The notes: generated by a model not told the origin, from the letters alone. A stretch of DNA of 64,000 nt from an uncultured Aquimarina sp. (GCA_947498815.1 CANMLU010000010.1:62001-126000); one strand, 5' to 3'; counted from the first letter of the stretch, positions 1 through 10,133 are shown. Made by a program: numbers and translations.

Positions 1-494
1 GACGAGCTAGGGGACACCTGTTTTTTAAGCCCTACTGGAAACTCTAGCAATTCTTTACCACTGATGATATTAATAAAATTTTCCTGCTTTTTTATTTCTT
101 CGAACAGTTCTTTGGCTTTGCCTACCAAAGAATCCGTTTTTGGGGTAGGCTTGTATATTTTTTTGATATAGTCCTTGGTAAACTCTGCCAGTCCTTTAAA
201 GAAGTTTGCCGATGGGGCAGGAGCAACAGCAGATTCTAACTCTGGAAAAGAACGAAATTGCTTCGTTTCATATTTACGAAGCGCATATGAACTACCCGCT
301 TGATCTACCGCTCTTTTTGCCTTAAAAGCAGCCAATCGCTTTATGGCCTCTGCATCCAGGCCTTTCACGGCCGGATTGGCATATAAAGACGATGCCGTAG
401 ACTTTTTGGCTACCGATAACGAATCTTTACCACTACTGGCAAAAGTGCTTACCGATAGCAGTAGGGTGAGTATAAGTAGGTAATAGTTTTTCAT
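1..494 (-). CDS. Exported protein, N-terminal part, paralogue of the 1588-aa protein of locus B (cut by window edge)
   Basis: An open frame runs from ATG at 494 to the left edge without a stop (about 164 residues visible). It begins with a signal peptide (MKNYYLLILTLLLSVSTFAS) followed by SGKDSLSV and later a FPVGLK motif. The 1588-aa protein at 13868-18634 begins the same way: signal peptide, then SGEKDSLSV, and further on LPVGIK. I infer the two are paralogues, and that this is the giant beta-rich component of toxin locus A. It follows the putative immunity gene by 67 bases on the same strand, so it probably belongs to the same transcript. The function is unknown and the rest lies outside the window. 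Confidence 0.75.
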   Translation of the reverse strand, partial: MKNYYLLILTLLLSVSTFASSGKDSLSVAKKSTASSLYANPAVKGLDAEAIKRLAAFKAKRAVDQAGSSYALRKYETKQFRSFPELESAVAPAPSANFFKGLAEFTKDYIKKIYKPTPKTDSLVGKAKELFEEIKKQENFINIISGKELLEFPVGLKKQVSPSS

Positions 495-561
495 TCTTTG
501 TGGTTATTTTTATTTTGGTGCTTTTTGTTTCTTCTGTTTTTCTAAGGTTTGATTGGATGGG

Positions 562-1569
562 TTAACTCGAACGAGGGACTCTTGTTATTTTTAATGATCC
601 ATCTTTTTCAATAGAATATTTGATTTTATTTTTTTCTAAAAAAGTTTGAAGTTTGTTTTGAACTTCAGGAACTTTAAAACTAACATACATCTCATCTGTT
701 TGAAAATTTAAATCATCAAATACTTCTGAAAAATCTTCTCCATATACATTTTTAACAAAATCAAAAATATCATCCTGATTTACATATTTCCTTTCTAAAA
801 TCCCCTTACTAATTTGATCTAAAACTGGGGTAGTTATTTCTACAATTTCTGAAGGGAAATCCATGTAATGAATTCTTTCAAATTCGTTAGTTAATAAATT
901 AAGCCTTATAGGGCCTTTTCCTCCTACTGTTTTATGCCTATCATCATTTGGATGATCACGCTGCTCTATAGTCTGGGTAAAAACATAAAGAAAATCACCA
1001 TCTTTATATTGTTCTCCGATAACTTCATTATCGTCCATCAACTCTTTAAATAATATTTTTAACTCATGGTCGGCCATAAGATTCTTATTTAATCCATTAT
1101 CAACAATATTGTCGGATATTTCCTTTATTGGTTTAATTGCTCTATTGGCAATCAAAGAAGTTTTGAAATCATTTAGATTATCAGGAGGTAAAACTTCATT
1201 ACAAATCATAATTAAAGAAGAATGGAAATCTGTTTTCAATTTTTCTTGATAAATTTTTGAAAAAGAATTATAAACTCCTACTCCTAAATAAATTGATCCA
1301 TCTCTATTAATGAAAATCATACCTTTTAGCATTTCTCTATTAGTAAGATTTTCAAAATAGAATCTGTATGTACGTCCTTTTTCTTTAAGAATATAAGAGA
1401 TCATTTCGCTATAATTTTCCGTCTCAAACTCCGTCTCACCAAAAAAAGGTGGATACTCATAATATTCAGATTCTTCCTTAAAATCCTTCAGATAATTTTC
1501 AATAAAAAAACTGATGACATCATGTTTTTTTGGAGTATCTAGACCTATGTAAATATCCTCTATATTCAT
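562..1569 (-). CDS. Putative two-domain cytosolic immunity protein
   Basis: 335 aa, acidic, with no signal peptide or membrane segment, so cytosolic. Its ATG overlaps the stop of the preceding toxin-like gene (TAATG), which implies translational coupling. Residues about 211-235 contain a HKTVGGKGPIRLN stretch; a Gly-x-Gly-Pro-Ile turn followed by a hydrophobic strand is seen in Imm35/YrhB-type immunity domains. The first 150 residues look like a separate alpha/beta domain of unknown type. Position directly after a small exported nuclease-like toxin, size and cytosolic location all fit a cognate immunity protein. The family assignment is tentative; the immunity role is inferred from context. 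Confidence 0.55.
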   Translation of the reverse strand: MNIEDIYIGLDTPKKHDVISFFIENYLKDFKEESEYYEYPPFFGETEFETENYSEMISYILKEKGRTYRFYFENLTNREMLKGMIFINRDGSIYLGVGVYNSFSKIYQEKLKTDFHSSLIMICNEVLPPDNLNDFKTSLIANRAIKPIKEISDNIVDNGLNKNLMADHELKILFKELMDDNEVIGEQYKDGDFLYVFTQTIEQRDHPNDDRHKTVGGKGPIRLNLLTNEFERIHYMDFPSEIVEITTPVLDQISKGILERKYVNQDDIFDFVKNVYGEDFSEVFDDLNFQTDEMYVSFKVPEVQNKLQTFLEKNKIKYSIEKDGSLKITRVPRSS

Positions 1570-2216
1570 TAGTTAGTTTTTAATCCAGCACTTATAAATT
1601 CACCATAGATAGTTTCCCAATAATAATAGGTCTTATCGTTAATTATATAGTTGTATACGTTCGCGTCTACTAATTTAGTAGACTCACCTGAACCCTTAAT
1701 ACCATATTTTACTTTTTGAACTCCGATAAATCCCCCTTTTTTTCTGATATTGGAAGTAACCGAATTAAAATCATTAACCAATTGAGGTAATACCTCTTTC
1801 TTCCCCCATTTTAAACCGAACTCACTTCCATGCCGTGAAATAGCATGATTAAAAGCTTGAACTTCTGCTTCCGTCATTTCGGAAAAAGATCTAAAAGGAA
1901 CTCTATTAGGATCAAGTCCAAATTTTACAGCTTTCCATGCTTTATAACCGCCCTTGGTAGCTTTAATTTCATCCAAATGCTCAACAACACTTTTTAATTC
2001 TTCTTGATTTCTTCTTGTAGAACGATCTACATTTGCATTATCAAGTATCTCCCAAGCATCAATCAAATCAGGGTTTTTGTCTATCGCTTCTGTTAATTCC
2101 ACACCAAGAGTAGTCGTTTCATCTGTATCGGCTTTAAATCGATCCCACTGGCAGTCTTGTGCAAAAGTTATTAATGCATTACAAAACAATAGGGCAATTA
2201 CTATATATTTCTTCAT
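1569..2216 (-). CDS. Orphan polymorphic-toxin module with its own signal peptide (BECR-nuclease-like)
   Basis: 215 aa from the ATG at 2216 (MKKYIVIALLFCNALITFAQ signal peptide). An upstream ATG at 2231 overlaps the carrier stop as ATGA and would add five residues. After the signal peptide comes a segment with NPDLIDAW that resembles the last 50 residues of the carrier encoded just upstream (DPELLNVW), then a C-terminal domain with NHAISRHG (about residues 124-131) and a Tyr-rich strand near the end. A His/Arg-His motif followed by paired strands recalls barnase/EndoU/colicin E5/RelE (BECR) toxins, but this is by eye only. I read it as a displaced toxin tip; the next gene is its likely immunity protein. 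Confidence 0.55.
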   Translation of the reverse strand: MKKYIVIALLFCNALITFAQDCQWDRFKADTDETTTLGVELTEAIDKNPDLIDAWEILDNANVDRSTRRNQEELKSVVEHLDEIKATKGGYKAWKAVKFGLDPNRVPFRSFSEMTEAEVQAFNHAISRHGSEFGLKWGKKEVLPQLVNDFNSVTSNIRKKGGFIGVQKVKYGIKGSGESTKLVDANVYNYIINDKTYYYWETIYGEFISAGLKTN

Positions 2217-2227
2217 GACTTTTAGTA

Positions 2228-5200
2228 TCATTTACAATCAATTTGTTTGGATTTTTCTAATACATCCGGATTTTTTCGCAACTTAGGACTCATTCCTTTT
2301 TTCTCCATATTTAACCAGACATTTAACAACTCGGGATCTTCATCAAACTTTGTTAGAATAGAAGAATTACCTCCAAAGTCAGACACGAAATTGTCAATGC
2401 TGTTCTTTGGTAGCTCATTCAGTTTCTTTAGCAATGTCTCAGAAGCACCATTTATCCATGCATATAATTCGTTTGGTAAATTCACTTTTCCTTTCAAAAC
2501 AACCAATAAACCATCTTTAACATTTTTGTATAATATTTCAAAGGTATCTACCGATACAAATTCTTTGAATATGAAACCGGCGCTATATGAAGTGCCATTT
2601 TGCACATCTATCACTTTCCAAACTCCATTTCCATCTTTTACTGCATTAAAAGCATGATGTGTAACTCCGGTATTTTTTGGTGTTTTAAATTTTCCTAATA
2701 GAATAACACTTTCTTGATTTTTTATTTTGCCAAGGACCTGATTAAATAACTGATCTCCAATAAATGCAGTTTTGTGCTTTTTAACATAATCCCATCCAAA
2801 AACATCTTTTATGAGGATTTCAACTTTTTCGGATGGTACATTACTAACAGTTGCTACAATGTCGTTAGCTTCCAAAGAAACCTTACGTTGAAATTCAATA
2901 GCGCACCCTACACAATTAAATCTAGATCCTTCGGGATTGATTTTCAGTCTTAAGGCCTTTAATTCTTTTGTAGTATTTTTAATAATGTCATCTCCAATAC
3001 CGGCAACATTATCAAAATATTTTGCGATTTTATCTTTATTGTTTTCTGCTCCTTTTAAAGCTTTTTGAGCATCACTTGCTTTATCACTTAGAGTAGGAGT
3101 TACTTGTATTTCTCCTGTTTTAATATCCTTAAATTTCTTAGCCTCAAAAACAATTTCTCCATTATCTGCTTTTCTAGCAACCACGGCAAACATATCATCA
3201 ACCCCTTTTCTTCCCATTTTAAGATACCCAGCCCCAATTGGGATGGCTAAACCAATGGCAAAGAAAGGTGCTTGACTTACATCTCCTCTATAAGTGGCAT
3301 ATAAAAACCCGAGACCATCTCCGATATTATCGACATATGGAATTGGTATTAAACTTAATCCATCTGCTATTCCGTAGACTATTGGATCAATTACAGAATA
3401 ACCATCAAAGTCATAAAAATGTAGTTCGTTATTAAGAGTTTCATTAAACCCTGCATAAATCTTGAATTTTTCTCCAAATCCAAAACTACCTGTTTGGCTT
3501 ACAAAATATGCTCTGCTTACACCTGGGTCAAGCATATAAACATCTCGAAGCTTATTGATATTACTTGGTTCATAATACTCCCAGGTACTTTTATTGTTGT
3601 GCACATCAATGTCTATCTCATGAAACTCGGCTATGCTATATAAATCATTTATTTCTTTCTTATAAATTCGATACCTCTCTTTATAATCGTCAATTTCTTC
3701 TTGACTCGGTTCTATGGCTCCAATATGCGGAACATTTCTTCTAGCGTCCTTAATCTTTTGGATATAAGTAGATTTAAAGAAATGTATAATATGAATAGCG
3801 TCAAATCCACTTACATTTTCTGCTTTCCGCATAGTTTCATACATTCCTCCATCCGCCTTAAGGAAGAATTGTTTTATATATATAGGTTTTTTGATTTCTT
3901 TGTAAACCTTTAAAATATCTTTAAATAGGGTTTCACGACTAGACAATGCATTTGTACTTGCTAATATTCCTTGTTCGCTTTCGGCATATCCAATATTATA
4001 ACAAGTGTTGTCATTAGCAAAGCCTACCCCAAAAATAGATTCGTAATCAGAATATGGTACAATTATATGAACAACTTTTTTGCCACTTATATTGGACGTG
4101 TTATTTGTTATTGACTTTTTTGCCAGATCATTTACTTGGCCATTTAAATATGATAAGTTGTTTTCAATTTTTAGAAATGTTACAACTGTATATGTGTCAG
4201 GTTTGTAGTGACTAAGTAAATGAAGTTTATCTTCAATAAGCTCAATTTGCCCATTATTTAATGGCTTATCATTAGTATTGGCGAATTGAACATGATTATA
4301 TGTTCCTTTTGAACGGAATAGCGTTCCTTTGGTTCCTCCAATTGAGGTTAAAGCTTTACTCAATGATTCATCTGCAGCCTTTTGATATTTTGCAATAAGA
4401 TCTTCATGATCTGGATTTTCTTCATCTAAATATTTAAAATTAGAGCACTTTGTATTGTCATTACTGTTTGAATCATTACAGGGAACAATTTTTTTGTCTT
4501 TTAAGTTCTCTTTATCACTAAAAGGAATATTTTCTTTTTTATTTTTTATAAACTCCCAGGTAGTTTTGTAGTAAGTGTCTTGTTTACATCCCCCGTTATT
4601 GCGAAACACATATATGTCATCTTTGTTTTGCAAGGAAGCCACTGTCAAATTATAAATGCCAGCTTTATCTGATTTATAATTCAAAAATTTTCCATTGGCA
4701 TCATAATTTGCATAATAAGTTATTTCGTTTGGTGTACCCTTATTTAGCTTAAAGCCTGGAATGGTTCCTTGTACATGTTTGGTATGAACATTGCCAGTAT
4801 ATATAGTTCTTGAATTTTCTACTTTAAAGGCTTGCCAATTAGGAGTTAACCAATATTGTCCACCAAGCTCACCACCCTGATCATTTTCAAACAAAAGCAA
4901 TTTAATCCCTTCACCACCCATGGTTGCCCAGTTAGGATATCCCAACTCGATACCACTACCATAATCCATTAACCAAGTGCTGGCTTTACCAGCATTATCT
5001 GTGTTTTCACCAAAAGGATGACGCAAGGCAAATACTCCATGACCCAACTCATGAGCCGCTATATTGAGAGCGGAGTTTTTGCTTGACCCCTCACCGCTTA
5101 AATGTTTCTCGAATAAGAATCCCCATTGTCGTGTTTTGGGCATAAAACCACTGAGAGGCTTCGTAACCGAAAACTCATTGCTTAATACAAAAATGAAGTA

Positions 5201-7651
5201 TTGCTGAGAATCATACTTTGGGTATTGTTTCTTAAATTCTTTATAGATATTTTTAAGTTCTTTGGGGTAATCTGATGTAAGACTGCTTCCATCATAATCG
5301 ATAACCTTATTTTTATTATCATCCCAAGAACTTTGAGTTATTTCAAGATTAATAACCTTTTCTTTGACCTTAAATTTTCCTCCTGCAAGGCCAAAAATAT
5401 CGTTAAGCCCTTTTTGAAGACCAGTAATATTGTTTCCTCCATTAACGGTAACAACCTGTACAGGAACTTCTTTATGGTTGATAAGGTGATGTATAAAGAA
5501 ACTTGCAGCAATTTTGTACTTGTTATCTTCGGTATCCAAATAGGTGATCACACATTCTTCGGTACGGTACGGATTAAGACCTTGAATAGTAATTTTGTAA
5601 GTGTTTTGACCCGCTAATCTTTCATGTGTTATAGCTTTGTTATCTACAGTTTTTATGATAAGACTATCTATGTTTATCTTAGCATCTGTAATCTCTATGT
5701 CTACATAAAATATATCGCTTTCACCTTGTACCACAGCTTTATGTGCGGGATAATATTCATCATTGCCAGAGGTGTTGATTTTTGGATACGTAGCTTTTTC
5801 ATACTCATTATTTGCCAAATCCAGAGCAAAACGGGTATCATCACCCGTTTTAAAGGTTACTTTAATTCCTTCGGTGGTTACTTGATCTACATAGGGATCT
5901 TCAATAGTACCAGAATGATTTCCGGATCTAATACCATCTGAGTTTTCTGCTGTAAGAGGAGGGGATGGATCTCCTTGATTGGTTTGTGAAACATTACCAT
6001 CTTTATCTACGGTCCAGGAATTTCCAGTACTATCAGTAATCGTATAGGTATCACCCTCATCATAATCACGTTCATCTTTGGTGCCATCTGGTTTTGTTAT
6101 CACAATTTGTTCATCGGTCACTGTGATACCACCTTCTTCGATTGGGTAATCAAGTTTAATTATTTCTTTATCTCCTCCGGTAAAAACATCGGCAATATCT
6201 TCTACAATGTCAATCACTTCATCTACATCCAGAACATTACCCCAATTTGGATCATATACAGTCATGACCATACCTTCGGCAAGTTGATTTTGATCATTGA
6301 CGAATATATTGGTAAAGTTTACCGCTACTTTGATATTTTTAAAGTACGGGAATGTAACGTATCCTTTTCCTGTAAATCGACCACTACTACCACTTACTTC
6401 GGTTACTTTTACAGGAAAATCCCCTGCTTTAAAAGTGTTTCCCGGGAACAGCTGTTCCAGCGGCTCCATGTTTTCGATATTCAAGTCTGGAGAGATTCCG
6501 CAATCTACTAGTCCTTCTTCGGTATCGTTTATGAGTGTGGTAAAGGTTTGTGTTTTGGAATAGTCACTATCGGCAATCAAACATTTCTTGTTTACCTGAT
6601 ATTCGTAGGTAGCTCCAGCTCTCAGATCCCAAAGTGTAAGCCAATTACCATTGGTTTTTGAAATAAACCATTCGTTGTTATTGCCTTTTTCGCGATATCT
6701 CACAGTAAATTCTGGAACTTCGGTCGTAAAATCATCCCACAATATGTTTACTTGTTGGGCGCCTTTGATCTCATGTCGTACATTATCTGGTGCATAACAA
6801 GGAGCGATATAATTAAACCAATATATTTCGCTAAATCCATTGTTCTTGAAAAGCCCGATTTCTTCGGCACCATTTATAGCTTTTGCTTGTACTCGCCACG
6901 CATATCTTTTATTAGGTAAAAACAAAGGATCTGCGGGGCCATATAGATAAGAAGTATTGGTTGTGGTGGTTTGAAAGAATGACGGTGAAGATAAAAATGC
7001 AGCTTGTGGATCCATCTGGTTGTCCCAAATCTCAACAATACTTAATTCGTATTGCACATTACTTACATTAATATGCCTTGGTGTCCATTGAAACATTAAG
7101 TTTAATGGATTCTGTTCTGTAATATTACTTTTGTTTGCCGGAGTAATGACTAAAGGAGGTTCGTTTTGGAAAACGTATGATGCCGCGCATGTTCTTTGCG
7201 AAATTCGAGCTCCGGTAAGCACATCAAATACTTCGAAGCAAAATTGATAGGATCCCTCTGGGATTGCTTGTCCGTAGGCAACAGGAGAAATCCCTGTGAT
7301 ATTTTCGAATGCAAAATATGGAGCCAATTGGGCATTGGTAAGTGTAAGTGGTACACCTCCTTCGATGAATAACGCAGGAGCACCAATAATCACATCTTTA
7401 CTTTGAAAAGCTAAGCCATTACCTTCAAAATAAGTTTTAAGGCGAATTTCTCGATTGATCTGCGAAAGGTCATTCAAAACTATTTGCAAGCGCAGTGGAC
7501 TATTGATAGACGATGCATCTGCATATGAAGAAAAATAAATAGGAGCAGGTGGTGTAGCTTGCGGTATTAGGGTAACAGGAAAAGTCTGTGAGTTAACACT
7601 TTGCCATATAAAAAATACCGATAGGAACAGAAAGTATAACTGTTTCTTCAT
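2228..7651 (-). CDS. Giant secreted toxin: TANFOR-like/FN3 carrier, zincin protease, pretoxin segment, papain-like toxin domain
   Basis: 1807 aa. Order: signal peptide (1-21); TANFOR-like module (about 22-120); Ig/FN3-like modules (to about 375, with QWTPRH and WDNQMDPQAAF, both shared with the 771-aa carrier at 25650); a GDFPVKV module; a zincin domain with HELGHGVFALRH (H867, E868, H871, H878) and a WLMDY Met-turn (893-897); a hydrophobic Gly/Ala-rich pretoxin-like segment (about 1427-1475); a papain-like (Tox-PL type) domain with C1580/C1583, H1665/H1666 and D1682-x-Q1684; and a tail ending IDCK. Polymorphic toxins often carry proteases that release the tip, so the zincin may process the toxin. 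It follows the outer-membrane barrel gene by 14 bases and overlaps the orphan toxin. No T9SS sorting domain is visible at its end. Confidence 0.75.
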   Translation of the reverse strand: MKKQLYFLFLSVFFIWQSVNSQTFPVTLIPQATPPAPIYFSSYADASSINSPLRLQIVLNDLSQINREIRLKTYFEGNGLAFQSKDVIIGAPALFIEGGVPLTLTNAQLAPYFAFENITGISPVAYGQAIPEGSYQFCFEVFDVLTGARISQRTCAASYVFQNEPPLVITPANKSNITEQNPLNLMFQWTPRHINVSNVQYELSIVEIWDNQMDPQAAFLSSPSFFQTTTTNTSYLYGPADPLFLPNKRYAWRVQAKAINGAEEIGLFKNNGFSEIYWFNYIAPCYAPDNVRHEIKGAQQVNILWDDFTTEVPEFTVRYREKGNNNEWFISKTNGNWLTLWDLRAGATYEYQVNKKCLIADSDYSKTQTFTTLINDTEEGLVDCGISPDLNIENMEPLEQLFPGNTFKAGDFPVKVTEVSGSSGRFTGKGYVTFPYFKNIKVAVNFTNIFVNDQNQLAEGMVMTVYDPNWGNVLDVDEVIDIVEDIADVFTGGDKEIIKLDYPIEEGGITVTDEQIVITKPDGTKDERDYDEGDTYTITDSTGNSWTVDKDGNVSQTNQGDPSPPLTAENSDGIRSGNHSGTIEDPYVDQVTTEGIKVTFKTGDDTRFALDLANNEYEKATYPKINTSGNDEYYPAHKAVVQGESDIFYVDIEITDAKINIDSLIIKTVDNKAITHERLAGQNTYKITIQGLNPYRTEECVITYLDTEDNKYKIAASFFIHHLINHKEVPVQVVTVNGGNNITGLQKGLNDIFGLAGGKFKVKEKVINLEITQSSWDDNKNKVIDYDGSSLTSDYPKELKNIYKEFKKQYPKYDSQQYFIFVLSNEFSVTKPLSGFMPKTRQWGFLFEKHLSGEGSSKNSALNIAAHELGHGVFALRHPFGENTDNAGKASTWLMDYGSGIELGYPNWATMGGEGIKLLLFENDQGGELGGQYWLTPNWQAFKVENSRTIYTGNVHTKHVQGTIPGFKLNKGTPNEITYYANYDANGKFLNYKSDKAGIYNLTVASLQNKDDIYVFRNNGGCKQDTYYKTTWEFIKNKKENIPFSDKENLKDKKIVPCNDSNSNDNTKCSNFKYLDEENPDHEDLIAKYQKAADESLSKALTSIGGTKGTLFRSKGTYNHVQFANTNDKPLNNGQIELIEDKLHLLSHYKPDTYTVVTFLKIENNLSYLNGQVNDLAKKSITNNTSNISGKKVVHIIVPYSDYESIFGVGFANDNTCYNIGYAESEQGILASTNALSSRETLFKDILKVYKEIKKPIYIKQFFLKADGGMYETMRKAENVSGFDAIHIIHFFKSTYIQKIKDARRNVPHIGAIEPSQEEIDDYKERYRIYKKEINDLYSIAEFHEIDIDVHNNKSTWEYYEPSNINKLRDVYMLDPGVSRAYFVSQTGSFGFGEKFKIYAGFNETLNNELHFYDFDGYSVIDPIVYGIADGLSLIPIPYVDNIGDGLGFLYATYRGDVSQAPFFAIGLAIPIGAGYLKMGRKGVDDMFAVVARKADNGEIVFEAKKFKDIKTGEIQVTPTLSDKASDAQKALKGAENNKDKIAKYFDNVAGIGDDIIKNTTKELKALRLKINPEGSRFNCVGCAIEFQRKVSLEANDIVATVSNVPSEKVEILIKDVFGWDYVKKHKTAFIGDQLFNQVLGKIKNQESVILLGKFKTPKNTGVTHHAFNAVKDGNGVWKVIDVQNGTSYSAGFIFKEFVSVDTFEILYKNVKDGLLVVLKGKVNLPNELYAWINGASETLLKKLNELPKNSIDNFVSDFGGNSSILTKFDEDPELLNVWLNMEKKGMSPKLRKNPDVLEKSKQIDCK

Positions 7652-7665
7652 AAGTTAAGTCTGAT

Positions 7666-10110
7666 TTATATTTTATCTATATATCTAAGCTCAAATTTCT
7701 CAGGATTCACCTCTTCTAACGACTTACGATAATAGAAATCAATGATTTGGGATTCCAAATATAAGTTAATTTTTTTAACATTTTCTTTCTCTACATCTTC
7801 CTTCTCTTGTTCGAATATTCTAAATGAATTTTGAGCTTCAAGCTCTTTGAATGATGCAATGAAATCATCTGGTTTCTTTATCGCATCTATCGTTTTATAG
7901 GTAGCGAACTTTTTCTTCATCCATCTATGAGCAACTAATTTCTTTTGCCTGTTATCCAACTCTTTTGTTGTCTTTTCAATTTCGGCTGCATTATTGATAG
8001 CGTCTTTCTTTAGCTCATCTAGTTCAATTTTTGTCTTGACATAACTACGTTCAAGTTTGAAATCTATAAAACGCATATCTTCTTTTAAACTTAAGATTAC
8101 TTCATAAAGGATATTATCATATGCTTTTAGGAAGTCTTCATGGCTATATAAAGATTTTAGGAACTCAAGAGCTTTTTCTTTGTACGCTTCTGATTTTGTT
8201 TGTTTTTGAAGTTCTGCAAAAAGGAAGCTGATTTCTCCTTGTTTTTCTGCTGGAATGTTTTGAAACCTGGAACTGTTTTTAACATTAGTAAGCTGTTCCG
8301 TAATTTCTGGAATCGTGCCGCTGTATACCGTGGATTTATATCTGAATTGTAGGTTTCCAATGTTATCAACGTCTTCTTCATTAAGACGTTTTCTATTCCG
8401 TTTTTTGAACTTTATTTTGAAAGTATCAAAGGTGTAGCTATATCCAAAAGTAGCCGTGAAATCCATATTACTATCGGTTAAGGTACTTCTGAATAAAGAA
8501 AGTACATTAAGACTGAAATTATGGCTTTCTAATAATGAATAATTACCTCCTAATCGTAAATTATAAATATCATTTTGTTTTACGCCATCATTATATGAAG
8601 AGTTATAGGAGCTAGAGAAATTTGCACGAAGCTTCTTATCAAGAAATGACTTAGAAATTGTAAGTGTGGGCCCAAGAGTAAGACCATTGCTCGAACCTGT
8701 TTTGTTATAGGAAACATTTGCTGCAACAGAAAAATTTAGATTGTTTTTTGGATATCCTAATGTATAAGCAGAAGCTACGTTATAAAATTGAGACAGCCCA
8801 TTTTCAATCGTTTCTCCATTTTGTTTATTGTCAGAACTTTGATACGTAAGGTTGAGGTTAACAGCTTGTTGTTGACTTTCAGTTTTTTTAAGCGTGTAAT
8901 TGGCACCAAGATTGGCATTCTGTGAGATTTGACGATAATTTAGAGTATCTACATTATCAAACTGAGCAACTTCATTGATAAAATCAAATTGATCACGAAT
9001 ATTGGTATAAGATTGGAAATTAGAATAACCTGCATTGATTGAAAGCTTATCAGAACCTGTGTAATTTATATTAAAAGCACTCACAATTCTCTGCAACTCT
9101 GAACTTTTGGTATTGTCCAGATTGTCACGTTGTAATCCGGCATTAATACTGATACTTACTTTGTTATTAAATATATTTTGTGTGGCATTTGCAGTTATGT
9201 TTTCAAGATCATTATTAAAATAATAAGCACCAAAAGTCCTGTAGTTTGGATCTACTCTTTCGTAACCAACTCCAACAGTTCCGTTACCAGCGGGATAATT
9301 AAGTTGGGCATTAAGGGCATTATAATAATTCGTTGTAAGATTTTCATTAAGTAAAAATGAGAGCATTCCTGCTGTTGCTCTGGGTTCTGATGCATTGATG
9401 TCTTCAGTTACTCCAGAAATAGCATATTCAAGATCTATTTTTGCTCGTTGAAATAGGGTAAAATGAGTTTCGGCACTTACTACTGCATTTTCTTTTGGAG
9501 TAAGTTCCAGGTCAACTGGGAACCCATTTTCAATTGAATTTTCATCATCCTTTGCGGTAAAAAATATCAATCCAACAGAAGCTTTATTAAATTCATATGA
9601 AGTTTTTAAACCTAAGCCCATTCTTTGATATGCCGGAATAGCTTCGGGTACCTCTTCGTCGTATTCTGTTGCTTTCAAAAATCGCCCATACAAAGCACTT
9701 ATTTTAAAAGGACCAGGAGGTGCTATATCAACACCACCACCTGTGAATTGGTGACCACTCAGTGTGTATGGAGAAAAGGTCATAGAAACATCACCTATAT
9801 GTGTAGCGACCCATTTATAGGATGGATGTATGCTTAATCTGTTTATTTTAAAAGGGTTGCTGTATCCAAAATCTTGATTGGTATACGAAAAAGATAGTGG
9901 AATGTTGTACACCCCACTAATATTGAAGTTCAAATTACCACTTACGAAATACGTAAATGGATCTCGATTTGCGGTACCATCATAAAAAATGCTATTGCCC
10001 GAAATACCTCCGTTAAAACGTAGTAAGGGAACCTTGCCAATTTGATCCAGATTTTGACCAAAAGACATAGATACGAAGCCAATAAAGAAGATAAGTAGTT
10101 TTACTTTCAA
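7666..10110 (-). CDS. Outer-membrane beta-barrel protein with helical C-terminal tail, toxin locus A
   Basis: 814 aa. The start is TTG at 10110 (signal peptide MKVKLLIFFIGFVSMSFGQ); an in-frame stop lies two codons upstream, so no ATG start is possible. Residues about 20-570 show alternating polar/hydrophobic strands with aromatic girdles, typical of a large outer-membrane barrel. Residues about 580-814 are charged and helical, possibly periplasmic. TFSPYTLSGHQFTGGGVD is identical in the paralogue at 32332-34716, a strong sign of shared function. First gene of the locus A operon behind a near-consensus promoter, 14 bases before the carrier. I infer a dedicated surface anchor or translocation pore for the carrier; no named family was recognised. 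Confidence 0.75.
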   Translation of the reverse strand: MKVKLLIFFIGFVSMSFGQNLDQIGKVPLLRFNGGISGNSIFYDGTANRDPFTYFVSGNLNFNISGVYNIPLSFSYTNQDFGYSNPFKINRLSIHPSYKWVATHIGDVSMTFSPYTLSGHQFTGGGVDIAPPGPFKISALYGRFLKATEYDEEVPEAIPAYQRMGLGLKTSYEFNKASVGLIFFTAKDDENSIENGFPVDLELTPKENAVVSAETHFTLFQRAKIDLEYAISGVTEDINASEPRATAGMLSFLLNENLTTNYYNALNAQLNYPAGNGTVGVGYERVDPNYRTFGAYYFNNDLENITANATQNIFNNKVSISINAGLQRDNLDNTKSSELQRIVSAFNINYTGSDKLSINAGYSNFQSYTNIRDQFDFINEVAQFDNVDTLNYRQISQNANLGANYTLKKTESQQQAVNLNLTYQSSDNKQNGETIENGLSQFYNVASAYTLGYPKNNLNFSVAANVSYNKTGSSNGLTLGPTLTISKSFLDKKLRANFSSSYNSSYNDGVKQNDIYNLRLGGNYSLLESHNFSLNVLSLFRSTLTDSNMDFTATFGYSYTFDTFKIKFKKRNRKRLNEEDVDNIGNLQFRYKSTVYSGTIPEITEQLTNVKNSSRFQNIPAEKQGEISFLFAELQKQTKSEAYKEKALEFLKSLYSHEDFLKAYDNILYEVILSLKEDMRFIDFKLERSYVKTKIELDELKKDAINNAAEIEKTTKELDNRQKKLVAHRWMKKKFATYKTIDAIKKPDDFIASFKELEAQNSFRIFEQEKEDVEKENVKKINLYLESQIIDFYYRKSLEEVNPEKFELRYIDKI

Positions 10111-10133
10111 TATTCAATTTTAATTTGGGACTG

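Noticed and set aside
2247-2657. Plus-strand open frame of 136 codons inside the carrier gene
   Set aside because: Lies wholly opposite the papain-like toxin region of the 1807-aa protein and has no domain or signal features; shadow frame.
6107-6511. Plus-strand open frame of 134 codons
   Set aside because: Antisense to the well-supported carrier gene and rich in Phe/Ile/Tyr as expected of an AT-rich reverse frame.
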